Assembly: GCF_000003605.2 (NCBI RefSeq) | Contig: NW_003123429.1 | Coordinates: 65,276 to 88,226 of the forward strand | Direction of reading: 5' to 3' | DNA length: 22,951 nucleotides | Origin: Saccoglossus kowalevskii | Taxonomy: Eukaryota; Hemichordata; Enteropneusta; Harrimaniidae | Part shown: positions 1 to 8,800 of the stretch, one piece after another | Position numbering within the stretch: position 1 is the first letter of the stretch | How the letters are laid out: every line of letters begins with the position of its first letter | Program-made: the position numbers and the translations under genes | Notes under the pieces: model-generated | Told to the model about the DNA's origin: nothing | The model's input: the letters and a program-made list of their open reading frames with translations, nothing else | Databases searched by the model: none

Positions 1-280
1 AAATGCTTGATTTTGATGATTTTTAGCACAAAAATGGCCACCATTCGACCATCTTGAATCAGATCGTGAAACAAATTGATGTGCATATGTATAATATCAT
101 GTATGATGTATGTGTGAAGTTTGATTGTGATTGGTCCAGGCATTTCTAAGATACAGGTCCAAATGCACGCATGCACACACACACGCACGGACGGACACAC
201 GGAGGTCAAAACAAAAGTCCCTGTTTTCGGACTGCGTCCGAAAGGGGACTAAAAACTAATAAATAAATAAATAAATATAA
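1..280 (+). repeat. Family A interspersed repeat, 3' part with terminal hairpin and AATA tail
   Basis: The segment shares long stretches with 14590-14815, including the words ATGGCCACCATTCGACCATC, TGAATCAGAT and GTGAAACAAATTGATGTG. It then runs through a CA/ACGG-rich patch (166-202) into a stem-loop at 216-250. The inner stem pairs TTTCGGAC (225-232) with GTCCGAAA (236-243) around the loop TGC; the outer stem pairs AGTCCC (216-221) with GGGACT (245-250). AAAAAC follows, then a short (AATA)n tail to about 277. The left end lies outside the window. The hairpin plus simple-repeat tail suggests a retroposed element (SINE-like, or the 3' end of a LINE), but a Helitron-type end is also possible. 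The family name is mine. Confidence 0.7.
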
Positions 281-284
281 CATT

Positions 285-440
285 TTGTTTTAATATTATC
301 ATTTATGCAATGTACTTATTTTACTTTTGTCTCAACTGAATTTTCTGTTTTTACTTTTTTATTATTATGATTTTATTCTTTATTGTAATTTTATATATAT
401 CTCAATAGAGATTTGATAATAATAAAGTTATTATTATTAC
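285..440 (+). repeat. LINE-like AT-rich 3' end with ATT-repeat tail
   Basis: A T-rich stretch ends in AATAAAGTTATTATTATTA. The same ending recurs at 15717-15735. A polyadenylation-like AATAAA joined to an (ATT)n tail is typical of CR1/L2-type LINE 3' termini in invertebrates. No reading frame is left, so the assignment rests on the shared terminus and is moderate at best. Confidence 0.4.
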
Positions 441-1649
441 AAATCAGATAATGGTAGACTCTTCATAGGTAGAGAGTAAGGCATCTACATCTCCTAAGTA
501 AACAAATGGTGTCACGATGGCCCACCCTGTGTTTAGAGAACCGATTTTACTGTTGGAACTTTTTAACATAACAAAGTGACCTGAATAAATTAGCTGTTCG
601 ATACGCCATCTTGTTGAAGTTAGCATCCACTTTCTGTGAAATTACTGAGTTTTGCCACCTATTGTTCAGAATGTATTAGTCTTCATAGATCAGACACCTG
701 TACATGTATGCAGTGTGATCAAAATGGTATACATTCGGTAATTATCTGTTTATCCACATGCAGTCAAATACACAACCGTTTCATGGCGTTTTTACAGAAC
801 AAGCTAAAAATCTAGACATGAATCGCACTTACCTGACTTTTTCCTTTGCTTATACCCATACTGATGTAAAAAAGACTCTGTTTGATGGTAATTGTTTTGA
901 AGATAATGATACATTACTTTACTCGCTGCTAGGATGTTATCGAATGAAACTTCGTCATCTCTCAATTCAATTATTTTGCATCTCAGATCGTTCTATATGT
1001 TTAACAAAAAAACAAAAAAACAAAAAAATCTTACAAAAAACATCTCTAATAGATTCATAGATAAACCAAAAATATGGAAATCTAACATTGATACATCTGT
1101 CTTGATAATGCTACCTGATACTGCATACACATGTTTGTATCATTTTCTATACAAGCCAGTATTTATCATGTTTATAATCATATAAGATTATGGAAAGAAC
1201 AAAAAATGCAGTTTGTTTTGTGTAATTGCTGACATGCACTAATAACATAATCCATGGGTACATTAGATTATACTTGCTATATACTAGACAAGAGTTGTAT
1301 AAACATGTTAAATTCCTACTTTGTATGATCTGCATAAAACCTCTAACTGACTCCTGTGAGCATTATCACGGCTTTGGGGTGTGTATACGTATTAGTTTAT
1401 AAAAAATCATTTCTAACAGAACCATTTTAAAATTTTGCAAAAAAATATAATAATTATGTGGGTACATTTCGAAAAAGACGACAAATTTTGAATTTGTAAT
1501 TCAAATAGTTAAAACTATCAGTTGATGGTTTTATGTATAGTTTGACAATGCTATCTATACTTGTCTACTGTGCTATCTAACAATAGTCAATACATCTCTA
1601 ATACAGGTACCTACATGTACCAATAAACCCATATTCCATCATATTGCAG
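441..1649. other. No gene recognised; AT-rich spacer
   Basis: An open frame of 60 codons on the minus strand (444-626) begins at an ATG near 626 and overlaps, in another frame, an ATGGCG flanked as AACAAGATGGCG, which is YY1-like. Its product resembles nothing I know. A plus-strand frame at 758-1060 runs into an A-rich tract with three copies of CAAAAAAA (about 1005-1027) and looks like chance. I see no repeat family, RNA gene or convincing splice pair in the rest. Confidence 0.3.
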
Positions 1650-1862
1650 TTAGTCTGTTGCCATTTTCTCTTTGTAACTCACATTAATATTCTTTACTTC
1701 CTTCAGCATATCTCTGAGTGTCAGTTCTGCTGATACATTAGATGAATCCCTTTCTGAACATGGTTTTTCTATGATTGCTTGTAACTCCACACTTTGTTTC
1801 TTCACATCTATTGCTATTCGACGAAGTCGGGCAAACAAATTCTCATCTTTTCTGTTATTCAT
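1650..1862 (-). CDS. Candidate small coiled-coil protein or first coding exon
   Basis: The frame opens at an ATG at 1862 (the codon context before it is AAT) and runs 70 codons to a stop at 1650. The product begins MNNRKDENLF, is hydrophilic and has a heptad-like pattern of Leu, Ile and Val between charged residues, as in a helical or coiled-coil protein. It has no signal peptide or membrane segment. After exactly 60 codons a consensus splice donor, GTGAGT (1682-1677), falls between codons, so the last ten codons may be intron. About 80 bases upstream of the ATG is a YY1-like site (1942-1952), common near transcription starts. The codon pattern looks more like coding DNA than the neighbouring open frames do. 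I do not recognise the family. It could still be a chance frame. Confidence 0.35.
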   Translation of the reverse strand: MNNRKDENLFARLRRIAIDVKKQSVELQAIIEKPCSERDSSNVSAELTLRDMLKEVKNINVSYKEKMATD

Positions 1863-1941
1863 ATTCTGTGAGATCAATGAGCACTGGTTCTAGAATTTAT
1901 CAAATACGAAACAGAATAATAGAACAAGCAGCCTCTCGGCT

Positions 1942-1952
1942 AAGATGGCTGC
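1942..1952. promoter_or_regulatory. YY1-like motif, possible transcription start region
   Basis: AAGATGGCTGC on the plus strand (GCAGCCATCTT on the minus) matches the YY1 core found at or just downstream of many animal transcription starts. It lies ~80 bases upstream of the ATG at 1862 on the minus strand. On the plus strand the same ATG opens only a 13-codon frame, so the minus-strand use is more likely. Motif match only. Confidence 0.3.
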
Positions 1953-1970
1953 GCTGCTAGCAATGCACAT

Positions 1971-3100
1971 TCAATTAAAGAACTGAAAATATTAGAAAAT
2001 GAACAAATCTGTGAGAGGTTTATCTGAGACACCTACATGTAACATCAAAGCAATCGTACTTTTCAGTTTTCAACAAGAAGTCAAAAATATCACTTTTTAC
2101 CAAAAGTTACAAAAATATTCATCAAAATTAGAGAATTAAAGATACCATCAAGAAATGAGCAGGTCTACCTGAGGTACCTACCGTATATGTATTGTAGTTT
2201 TTAAGAAGAAGTCAAAAAAGTAAAAAGTTGACACATACGATGAAAGACACCGAGTGATAATCACTCATACATGTATGACAAGTGCTGTCAACAGCGAAGC
2301 TAAAAAAAAAGCAAACAACTTACTACTTTATATATGTAATTGCCTACCCTAAATTTCATGTCAACTTGGCTCACCCCTTGTATAACACCCCAAATTATAC
2401 TGAATCCCTGTCTATTGTGACTATCGTGAATGGGTGTGAACAGGTAAACTACAGATCAACATGATCTGTTGACTGTTTCAAAAAGCATTAAATACTTCTT
2501 CCACATTTTTCAAAAATTATAAATTGTCATGTTTTAGAAAACCTCAACATGCATTGTATCACCATAGGCGGCGGGTCCTCGGTATTAGGCACTCTATGAA
2601 TAAGGTATTTCCAGAGGTCAGGGTTCATTTTTTATAGGCAGTCTCGCCTGCAGTTGAATAAATTTTGCCTTGAATAAATGTTTACAGTAGTTCTTTCTTT
2701 CAGTTTTTTAGACAAGATGTACTGTAAAATGAAGCTCAACACATTTTCGATACAACTATCTGGTCTTGACAAATCAATATAAAGATAACTCCATCCTAAA
2801 AATAAACAGCTTGGAGGGTGTGAACGAGATCGGTTTAAATTGTTGTTTTTATGCAAATTCCTGCGGTCATCCTGGGACACACTGTCTATTGTCTAGACTT
2901 CGAAACAGCAAAATTGGGTTTTATGTGGCCGATTTCGGGTGGTTTGGGTTGACCAAGGTTTGACCAAAATGTTTGAATATGAGATCACCCCTTAGCATCT
3001 ACAGTGATATTAAGTATAATATCTTTATTCAATAAGTAATAAGTTAATATTGAGTCATCTAAATAATATGCAATTCTGCAGACTTGATGATAAGTATCAG
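1971..3100. other. No gene recognised; AT-rich spacer
   Basis: Short frames at 2282-2464 (+), 2632-2880 (-) and 2766-2963 (+) overlap one another and show no motif I know. Two copies of TACATGTA (2034-2041, 2268-2275) are present. I see no RNA gene or transposon end. Confidence 0.3.
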
Positions 3101-3660
3101 ATGTAGTTATGTATACCAATTCTGGTGAGTTGTCGTATAATACAAATATTCTTCTATATTAATGCTACATTCACACAACAGCATTTTATCAGAGACCTGC
3201 ACACAAATGTACGGCTCAAGCCAGTAAAAATGGCCAAGTATACACATTCGGCTCGGGCCAAGTTCAGCTCCACTCCACACACAAAGGGGAAAACGACACA
3301 AGGGTAAAAATGACAAGGAAAACTTATGTCGGTTACCGCACCACTGCAACAACCCAAGCCAGAAACCCGGACAAGAAAAGGCAGGTTATGCAGGCAGAGT
3401 CGCTAAACTTCATCCCCGTCGATGTGGAGAATGGTCATGTGGTTTGTGACGCAAGGAAAAAGAATCTTGGGGTCATGGGGCTCCCCCTGACCTAGAGTCT
3501 ATCTTTCCATCATTGGCAGAATCGCTGATTAATGCCTACAGTTCAAAATGGTCATTTTGACTGACCGGAGTCTATGGTGGGTAATTGAACGTAGTGAATA
3601 GAAGAAATAATACTTATTAATAACACTTATATTTTATATATATATTCTATCATTTGTAAA
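3101..3660. other. Unresolved, less AT-rich segment
   Basis: From about 3170 to 3490 the base composition is more balanced than its surroundings and all plus-strand frames are open for part of it, including a 61-codon frame from an ATG at 3310 to a stop at 3495. None of the products shows a recognisable motif, and frames on both strands overlap. It may be a decayed element or an exon; the sequence does not decide. Confidence 0.25.
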
Positions 3661-3685
3661 TATGGGTGATGGTCTGGACTTATTT

Positions 3686-3708
3686 GGGGAGGGAGGGGGT
3701 GGAATGGG
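3686..3708 (+). other. Potential G-quadruplex motif
   Basis: Four G-runs of three or more (GGGG, GGG, GGGGG, GGG) with short spacers lie within 23 bases on the plus strand, fitting the usual G-quadruplex pattern. The surroundings are AT-rich, so the patch stands out. No gene is evident nearby. Confidence 0.45.
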
Positions 3709-3904
3709 TGTCATTTATATTGAAACAAACTGATGTGCATCATCAACCAAATATATTGAATATCACATTCTTGTCTGTTGTTGACCAATTATTAAGTGTC
3801 TGCGAAATTTGTTCAAATCACAAACTAAAATGATGTGTACTTATAACTCAATATGTATGATCATCACACCAACTTTGATCAAAATCATCCGAGTCATGTC
3901 TGAG

Positions 3905-4007
3905 AAACAGCTGCTGACACTTAAAAATGATGATTTCGTGCTTTTTCATCAAAATTTACCGCTGGCCAGCCGAATTGAATTGCATTACAAAAAACAGCTG
4001 CTGACAC
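3905..4007. repeat. 16-bp direct repeat AAACAGCTGCTGACAC, 71 bp apart
   Basis: AAACAGCTGCTGACAC occurs at 3905-3920 and again, identical, at 3992-4007. The repeat contains CAGCTG, a palindromic E-box. The 71-bp spacer shows no terminal inverted repeats. It may be a local duplication or part of an unknown repeat. Confidence 0.6.
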
Positions 4008-4166
4008 ATTTGAATATAAAAAATAGCAAATTTTACGTCCAAAATGGGACCTTCTAATTAACACGTGGGACAGGCATGGGACTGTTTGGACACGCACAGG
4101 GGCGAACAGGGGGAAATACAGCAGCAACCCTTGTAATGTATGTTTGTTTTTGCTCAAGTCCGCCAT
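3921..4166 (-). CDS. Unidentified 81-codon frame with ATGGCGG start
   Basis: A frame opens at ATG 4166, in the context AACATGGCGGAC, which matches both a Kozak start and a YY1-like core. It runs to a stop at 3921 and ends in the 16-bp direct-repeat zone. The product begins MADLSKNKHT, has mid-length hydrophobic stretches (LLLYFPLF and later VSAAVFC) and no known domain. An open extension of 34 codons precedes the ATG. The start context favours a first exon; the lack of any family match and the overlap with a repeat argue against it. Confidence 0.2.
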   Translation of the reverse strand: MADLSKNKHTLQGLLLYFPLFAPVRVQTVPCLSHVLIRRSHFGRKICYFLYSNVSAAVFCNAIQFGWPAVNFDEKARNHHF

Positions 4167-4269
4167 GTTGTTTCGTAATGTTTGTTGGCGTTCAACAATA
4201 AGATAATACCATTCGATCCATAGGGGTGACAATGCTACGTATTTCAAATGATGTTGAAATACATACAAA

Positions 4270-5200
4270 CGTGTAAAGATTCTGTCGAAATTAACTAAAG
4301 TATAACATGCCAGTTAAAAAGACATGTCTATTTACATTGAAATCAGCATTGTATGAATGTCGAAATGTATATTTATTTTTGTTGCAGAACAAGTTTGTAC
4401 AAACAATATTGTTTAATAAAATTCATTTAAAAATATGAAAGACGTCTGTTATGTGGAAACTATTCACTTCATGTAAAACTTTATAAAGCATCGTTTTCTG
4501 ATTGTTATGCTATGTTATATAATGGATTTAGGAGCTCTGTGGTTATGTAGTCAAAATAATGTTACAATATTAAAATGAACAACCACTTAGCCATAGTACA
4601 TATCAAGATAAAACATAATTTGTCTAAAATCAAGTGTTACCAAAGAAGTGAGATTGTCACAAAATGTAGCAAATCGTTTTCAAAACAAATATTTTTGATA
4701 GTGCCACTAAGAAAGTCTCGCTATATTGCAACGTTCATTAAGACTTGGGAGTTTACTGCCTGTCTCCCTGTATGAATCTAGTTTGTAAAACATGTATTAA
4801 ATAGACAACCCGCCCTTGTAGGAAAATATGTTTAATCAAAATTAGTCAAAGCTTATTAACTGGGCTTGGGATCTCTCCATCGTGTCAAGTGGTAATTCAA
4901 TCGCAAACATGAACTCGTATAGCGGGCGATGAACTGAACTTGACCTTTCGTTTGTTAGGTCCAAGGCATTATGATGCGTCTCTTTATTATTATCACTATT
5001 TTCAGGGATTAGTACCATTCATGTCGCAAGTAATTTAATGATTTCATCACGTAATCGCAGAAAAAAAGTGTGCACAGGGATTGTGGTCTGTGTTACGGCC
5101 CAGGCTGTTACAAGTTGATCTGGGGATCTTGGGTTATCAGCTTGTAAATAATCTACTGTAACCATACACCGCACAAACAAACTAAAATGGGTTGCATAAT
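4270..5200. other. No gene recognised; AT-rich spacer
   Basis: A 66-codon plus-strand frame at 4575-4775 has no recognisable feature. I see no repeat copy, RNA gene or splice-bounded exon here. The segment ends at the left flank (GCATAAT, 5194-5200) of the 1.1-kb TIR element. Confidence 0.3.
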
Positions 5201-5967
5201 CTCAGACTAGTAATACAACAGACTTGCAACGCCTTTTGTTTAAGGTGTTAATCGGCTTAATTGTATATGCTATGTGTGCTACGCACAGTAGCATTGGCAT
5301 AGACACCGTCGAAGTTTACCAAACACCTGATATTCTGCATACTTCGCACTTCTTTAGAAATTGTGTATTTCTTCGTAAAACAAATCCAGGAGATGCGTTC
5401 TGGACATTTTGACCTTTACATTTGTGTATGAATTTTAAGAATCGACAAGTAACTGAATGTCTTAGTGTTTACCTCAAATAGTTTTTGAATATATAATGAG
5501 CAACTTTGAAACGATATTTCTCGCTGTTGCGGATTTTGCGGAAGGTTTCCAATATTTTTTCTGAGAGAGCATATCACTGCGTTTTGAGCGATCATACCAC
5601 TTTGTGTGTTACCCGTTTTGTCTTTGTGTTCCGGGTTACCGAAACATGGGATAGCTAGTGTCGTGTACATGATATCTCTCAGCGTAATCCGGTTAACAGT
5701 AAAAACAGGAGATGTGTTATTTTTGACACTTTCGACTTCATAGTAAGCGATCTACGCGTTGTTCAGTGACTGTTTCAATAGTCTATTGTGTGTCAGTATT
5801 ATTGCTATTTCGAGTTTCACTGATTTTGTTTGACTTCCGTCATAGTTTTGTGAAAAAATAACCCAGTATATTTCTATTTATTCCTAATTTCAGGAAATGG
5901 AAAACACAAGATCGCTCAGCAGTTGCCGGTCTAGGACTGCCAAGTTCTTCAGATTGTCAAATTGTCA

Positions 5968-6162
5968 TTATCTGTCATTGTCAAAATGTTCTCCTAAAAT
6001 AGCATCCCAGTCATAATTATCGTCCTCAGATTCGCCAAACTTTTCTGTAAATGCCATTTTCAAAGTTAATTGACAACTACTGTCATCTATGCCACTTTCT
6101 GTGTTTATGTCTCGCGGTGCATCGCGATAGTTGGTTGTAATACAAGTATGAATAGATCTCAC
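5968..6162 (-). CDS. Acidic open frame inside the TIR element
   Basis: A minus-strand frame is open from 6162 to a stop at 5968. The first in-frame ATG is at 6057, in the context AAAATGGC, giving a 29-residue product that is rich in Asp and Glu (SEDDNYDWD) and ends HFDNDR. The upstream open part (DAPRDINTESGIDDSS) is also acidic. The composition looks like real coding sequence, perhaps an exon or the acidic N-terminal stretch of a transposase, but there is no catalytic motif. It lies wholly within the element at 5201-6310, so it is more likely a remnant of that element's gene than a host gene. Confidence 0.25.
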   Translation of the reverse strand: MRSIHTCITTNYRDAPRDINTESGIDDSSCQLTLKMAFTEKFGESEDDNYDWDAILGEHFDNDR

Positions 6163-6179
6163 GTTATTTTGTGAGATCT
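6154..6179. repeat. Perfect 9-bp inverted repeat (AGATCTCAC/GTGAGATCT)
   Basis: AGATCTCAC (6154-6162) and GTGAGATCT (6171-6179) flank the 8-base spacer GTTATTTT. It lies about 130 bp inside the right end of the TIR element and could be a subterminal protein-binding site or a hairpin. No further pairing extends outward. Confidence 0.6.
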
Positions 6180-6310
6180 GATGAAAATCTAGTTGCTCAG
6201 CAACGTTTACTTGGTACGATAAGAACTGATAACCTAAACAAACGTGGCACGCATTACTTCAAAAGAAAACGCCGCGTTGCGAGTCTGTTGTATTACTATA
6301 CTAGTCTGAG

Positions 6311-7430
6311 GCATTATATAGCATGGACATACTAATACAGGATGAAGCACGGTGTTAAGAGGATTAAATAAGCACTCAAGAAAGTTTACTTTTGGTGTTA
6401 TAATGTTATATATAATAAACATTCAGAAAAAAAACATGATAAAAACAAGATCAAAATAATTGGATGAGTCTTGATTAAAAGAGGTGTGTACATCGCGTGA
6501 AAAATTTTATATTTCATACTATTTACCAATTTCAATGCTACTCAAAAACAATGACTGACAAGCATGCGCAGTTTCCCCCACGTGACAGGTGACCTTTCAA
6601 ACATGGAAATAAATCATATTGTCAGAAGTTTGTTGATGATCGAGAAGTTACAGTAATTTCTTGTTGGTTTTTGAAATTTTTACTTAAATTTTTTATCGTA
6701 TGATAATTCAACTATACCTTGATTTGCGACAAACAAGTTTAACATCAGAATCAAATTTTTATTATTCCTGTTTTTCACCATGGTCAACGTTAGTGATAAC
6801 ACAAGACAGCAGGTTTCAAACACGCTGTCAACTTTTTGTTAATTTGTTTTCACTTTCAGCTGTAATGAGCTCCACTACGTGTGACATCACCTTTGTTTAG
6901 GGAAAAATGTCACATGATGATCCAAATGTGCCGAACTGCCAAACGCACTATGTAAACAGATTTAGGGATCAACTGGCTATGCGATTACGATCTTAAGCGT
7001 AATTAGAAGTAAACATCAATGTTTATTTATTACTTCAAAATAATTCTCGTCAAAACACGTAGATCAAAGCAAATTGGTCAGTGGTTCATCCTGTGTTAGT
7101 ACGTCCATGAATATAGAAATACATGGTGGCATATATCATGTCATAAATTTATTCAAGACCTTTTTTTTTATCTACAACAGCATTGTCTAAGGAACAACTT
7201 GCCCTGGTTATGTAAAAGTTTTCCCATATCTTCAGCTCCAAACCAAACAAATGACAACATTTTTTTTCCAAATTACACAAGTTTATCATATTTGGTATGT
7301 CATGTTTATTAAAAAACAGTAACCGTGGTTGAACTTAATTATGGACAGTGTACTTTTCCTCCTTTGTTGTAGTTGTACAATAGAGTGTCAATCACAGCTA
7401 AATATGTATGTGAAATATGTGAACGACCAC
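6311..7430. other. No gene recognised; one promoter-like cluster
   Basis: AT-rich sequence with no recognisable frame. The only notable point is a cluster of known factor-type motifs at 6562-6596, given separately. A 66-codon plus frame at 6700-6900 has no recognisable features. Confidence 0.3.
6562..6605 (+). promoter_or_regulatory. NRF1-like and E-box motif cluster upstream of an ATG
   Basis: GCATGCGCA (6562-6570, half of an NRF1-type site), CACGTGAC (6579-6586, a USF/MiT-type E-box) and AGGTGACCTTT (nuclear-receptor-like) lie within 35 bases. An ATG follows at 6603 and opens 17 codons. In AT-rich DNA this density is unusual and resembles a housekeeping promoter. No splice donor of good quality follows, so a gene is not established. 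Confidence 0.25.
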
Positions 7431-7488
7431 TCAGGTAACTCTCCAGGGACCGGGTGCCCAAGAGTAGACCCCCAAAATCTAGGTAGGC

Positions 7489-8095
7489 TTACCCCCCGGT
7501 ACTATCATTCGAGGCAGGGTGGTTTTGCTTGCCCCGCCCATAACAGACAAACAAGCGTTTCTCACTGCCCCAAGACACCTTGGTGAATTCGAAGTACCAG
7601 CTCAAAGCTCGAACAGGACATAGAATCCATTCCTGACAGTCTTCCAAACCCACTAGTGAGTTCATGAAAGAGGCACATTCGTCACTGAAGGACATTGTCC
7701 CTATCTCTGAACGCCGGCTACCTGACACCAGAGCCAATCCATAGGCTCGGAGGGGGGGTGTCGTAATGCTGCTAGAACCAACGACAATTTCCAGTGTGGA
7801 GAATTTGTTAGCCCCTTGGCATGCGGCCTCTTCGAGCGGAAAGACTAAAACAGTTGTGCATAATTTAACTCGAGGCCAGTTTCAGTCCAGCAGACCAAAC
7901 TGGGAACTAAACCTACTGATATCCAAGAATCGTCGATAGATTTTCCACGATCAAAAAATACAAAAAAACAACTACCTCGCTAATAGTGAGACGAAGATGA
8001 TCAATCTCCCTTCCGTTACACCAATCAATGTAGAGTCTCCAACTGGGCGTCCGCAGCACTGCGTATCCTCGGAAGGTGGTGAGCCATAGCTCCAC
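7489..8095 (-). pseudogene. Tyrosine recombinase remnant of the DIRS-like element
   Basis: In one frame the N-terminal core-binding part reads WRLYIDWCNGREIDHLR and continues as a helical stretch to a stop near 7913. A second frame adds a block with PHWKLSLVLAALRHPP and EPM, typical of the linker before the catalytic domain. The third segment (7737-7489) holds LALVSGSRRSEIG, which is box I of the recombinase with its catalytic Arg, then CPVRALSWYFE and LFVCYGRGKQ. The box II His-x-x-Arg and the nucleophilic Tyr are absent because the frame ends at 7489. About 20 residues normally found between EPM and LALVSG are missing. Frame changes and the lost C-terminus make this a pseudogene. In intact relatives the enzyme integrates circular cDNA. 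Confidence 0.75.
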
Positions 8096-8099
8096 TCAG

Positions 8100-8290
8100 T
8101 TCCAGTCACCAAAGGAGAATCTCCTCCGCTGGCTTCAACAACGTGGGGGGAAACACGCCCAACCCCCCCAACCCCCAACCCCCATAGCTGTATGACACTA
8201 CAGAGGTGTTGTCTGTTTCAAGCAGGACTGTGGTGGAGTCAGCGAGGGAGTCGTCGGACCTAGAGGCACTCCATTCTTCAAGTTCCGGGT
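8100..8290 (-). pseudogene. RNase H remnant of the DIRS-like element
   Basis: Minus-strand frames just after the reverse transcriptase show LETD followed by GGWG, matching the first catalytic Asp block of retroelement RNase H (usually TDAS..GWG). A shifted frame then gives PAEE and LELS, matching the Glu block. The second Asp block (DN) is missing and the sequence passes at once into the recombinase. A C-rich tract at 8157-8183 lies inside. The match is by short motifs across frames and is less certain than the recombinase. Confidence 0.5.
8157..8183 (-). other. Potential G-quadruplex on the minus strand
   Basis: The plus strand has four C-runs (3, 7, 5 and 5) separated by AA, so the minus strand carries G-runs separated by TT. 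This fits a stable G-quadruplex pattern. It lies within the RNase H remnant and probably arose or expanded after the element died. Confidence 0.5.
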
Positions 8291-8800
8291 GTCCTAAGGG
8301 AGGGCCGCCAGGACTTGGTCTGACAAGTGAACCCTAAACACCTGGTTCCCCATGTGGGCCTAGCGGCCCAACAGGCACCTCTGAATTCGATGAAGCCAAG
8401 GGGCTGCTGATGGGGAACCAGACGACGAACTGAAGTCATACAGCTAATAAGACGCATCAGTTCGCGCAAAGGAGCCGATCCCGTCAACCAGAGTTGGCTG
8501 TAGAGCACCAAAAAGGAGTCGCACCACGCCTGAGAGTGGTGGACAACCCCTTGTTCCGTTTCGAACTGCATATCCAAAAAAAACTAGGTTGCGGAATGGT
8601 ACGAGGTTAGACTTCATAATATTAGCATGGGAGTTATTGCCTGAGCCATCCTGCGGTTTTGATGCGAACTGTCGGCAAATAGCCCTGGCCAACAAGAATG
8701 ATTGCTTCAATGAATATGTTGATCCTGAGCAACCACCAATAGAGCTCGCCGACCACAAACGAACCAGCCACTCACCCAAGGCCCTCTCCGCACTAGGATA
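8278..8800 (-). pseudogene. Reverse transcriptase remnant (DIRS-type)
   Basis: From 8779 one frame begins LGEWLVR, a mutated form of the YLDDWL motif that carries the catalytic Asp pair; both Asp are lost here. The same frame continues with FLLARAICRQFAS and then KSNLVPFRNLVFFG, the thumb-proximal block with the usual KS.L.P....FG pattern. At an A8 run (8576-8583) the frame shifts, and the second frame continues MQFETEQG, then LMRLISCMTSVRRLVP, a block highly typical of DIRS polymerases just before RNase H. The fingers and most of the palm are absent. Order and motifs support DIRS-type RT strongly; activity is impossible. Confidence 0.75.

Larger units (their letters stand above)
5201..6310. 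mobile_element. 1.1-kb DNA-transposon-like element with ~40-bp TIRs, unclassified
   Basis: The left end (5201-5240) starts CTCAGACTAG and continues through AATACAACAGACT and GCAACGC. The right end (6260-6310), read on the other strand, starts with the same CTCAGACTAG and has the same following blocks, with a 5-base insertion after the first twelve bases and a small insertion later. Flanks are GCATAAT (5194-5200) and GCATTAT (6311-6317), a likely 7-bp target duplication with one mismatch. Internal frames at 5224-5412 (+), 5416-5670 (-) and 5968-6162 (-) are too short for a transposase. I cannot assign a superfamily: the TIR start and duplication length do not clearly fit Tc1/mariner, piggyBac or Harbinger. 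It is probably a non-autonomous derivative. Confidence 0.75.

Noticed and set aside
216-260. Helitron 3' terminus for the family A hairpin
   Set aside because: The hairpin is followed by AAAAAC and an AATA tail instead of a clear CTRR end about ten bases downstream, so I kept it as an alternative and not as the call.
758-1060. 100-codon plus-strand open frame
   Set aside because: It runs into an A-rich simple tract, shows no domain, overlaps another frame and lacks splice or promoter support.
3107-3357. Overlapping minus-strand frames rich in Cys and Phe
   Set aside because: Two frames on one strand and one on the other are open at once; none has a motif or a convincing start.
7329-7586. 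85-codon plus-strand frame with a signal-peptide-like start
   Set aside because: Its second half lies antisense to the tyrosine recombinase remnant, which explains the open frame.
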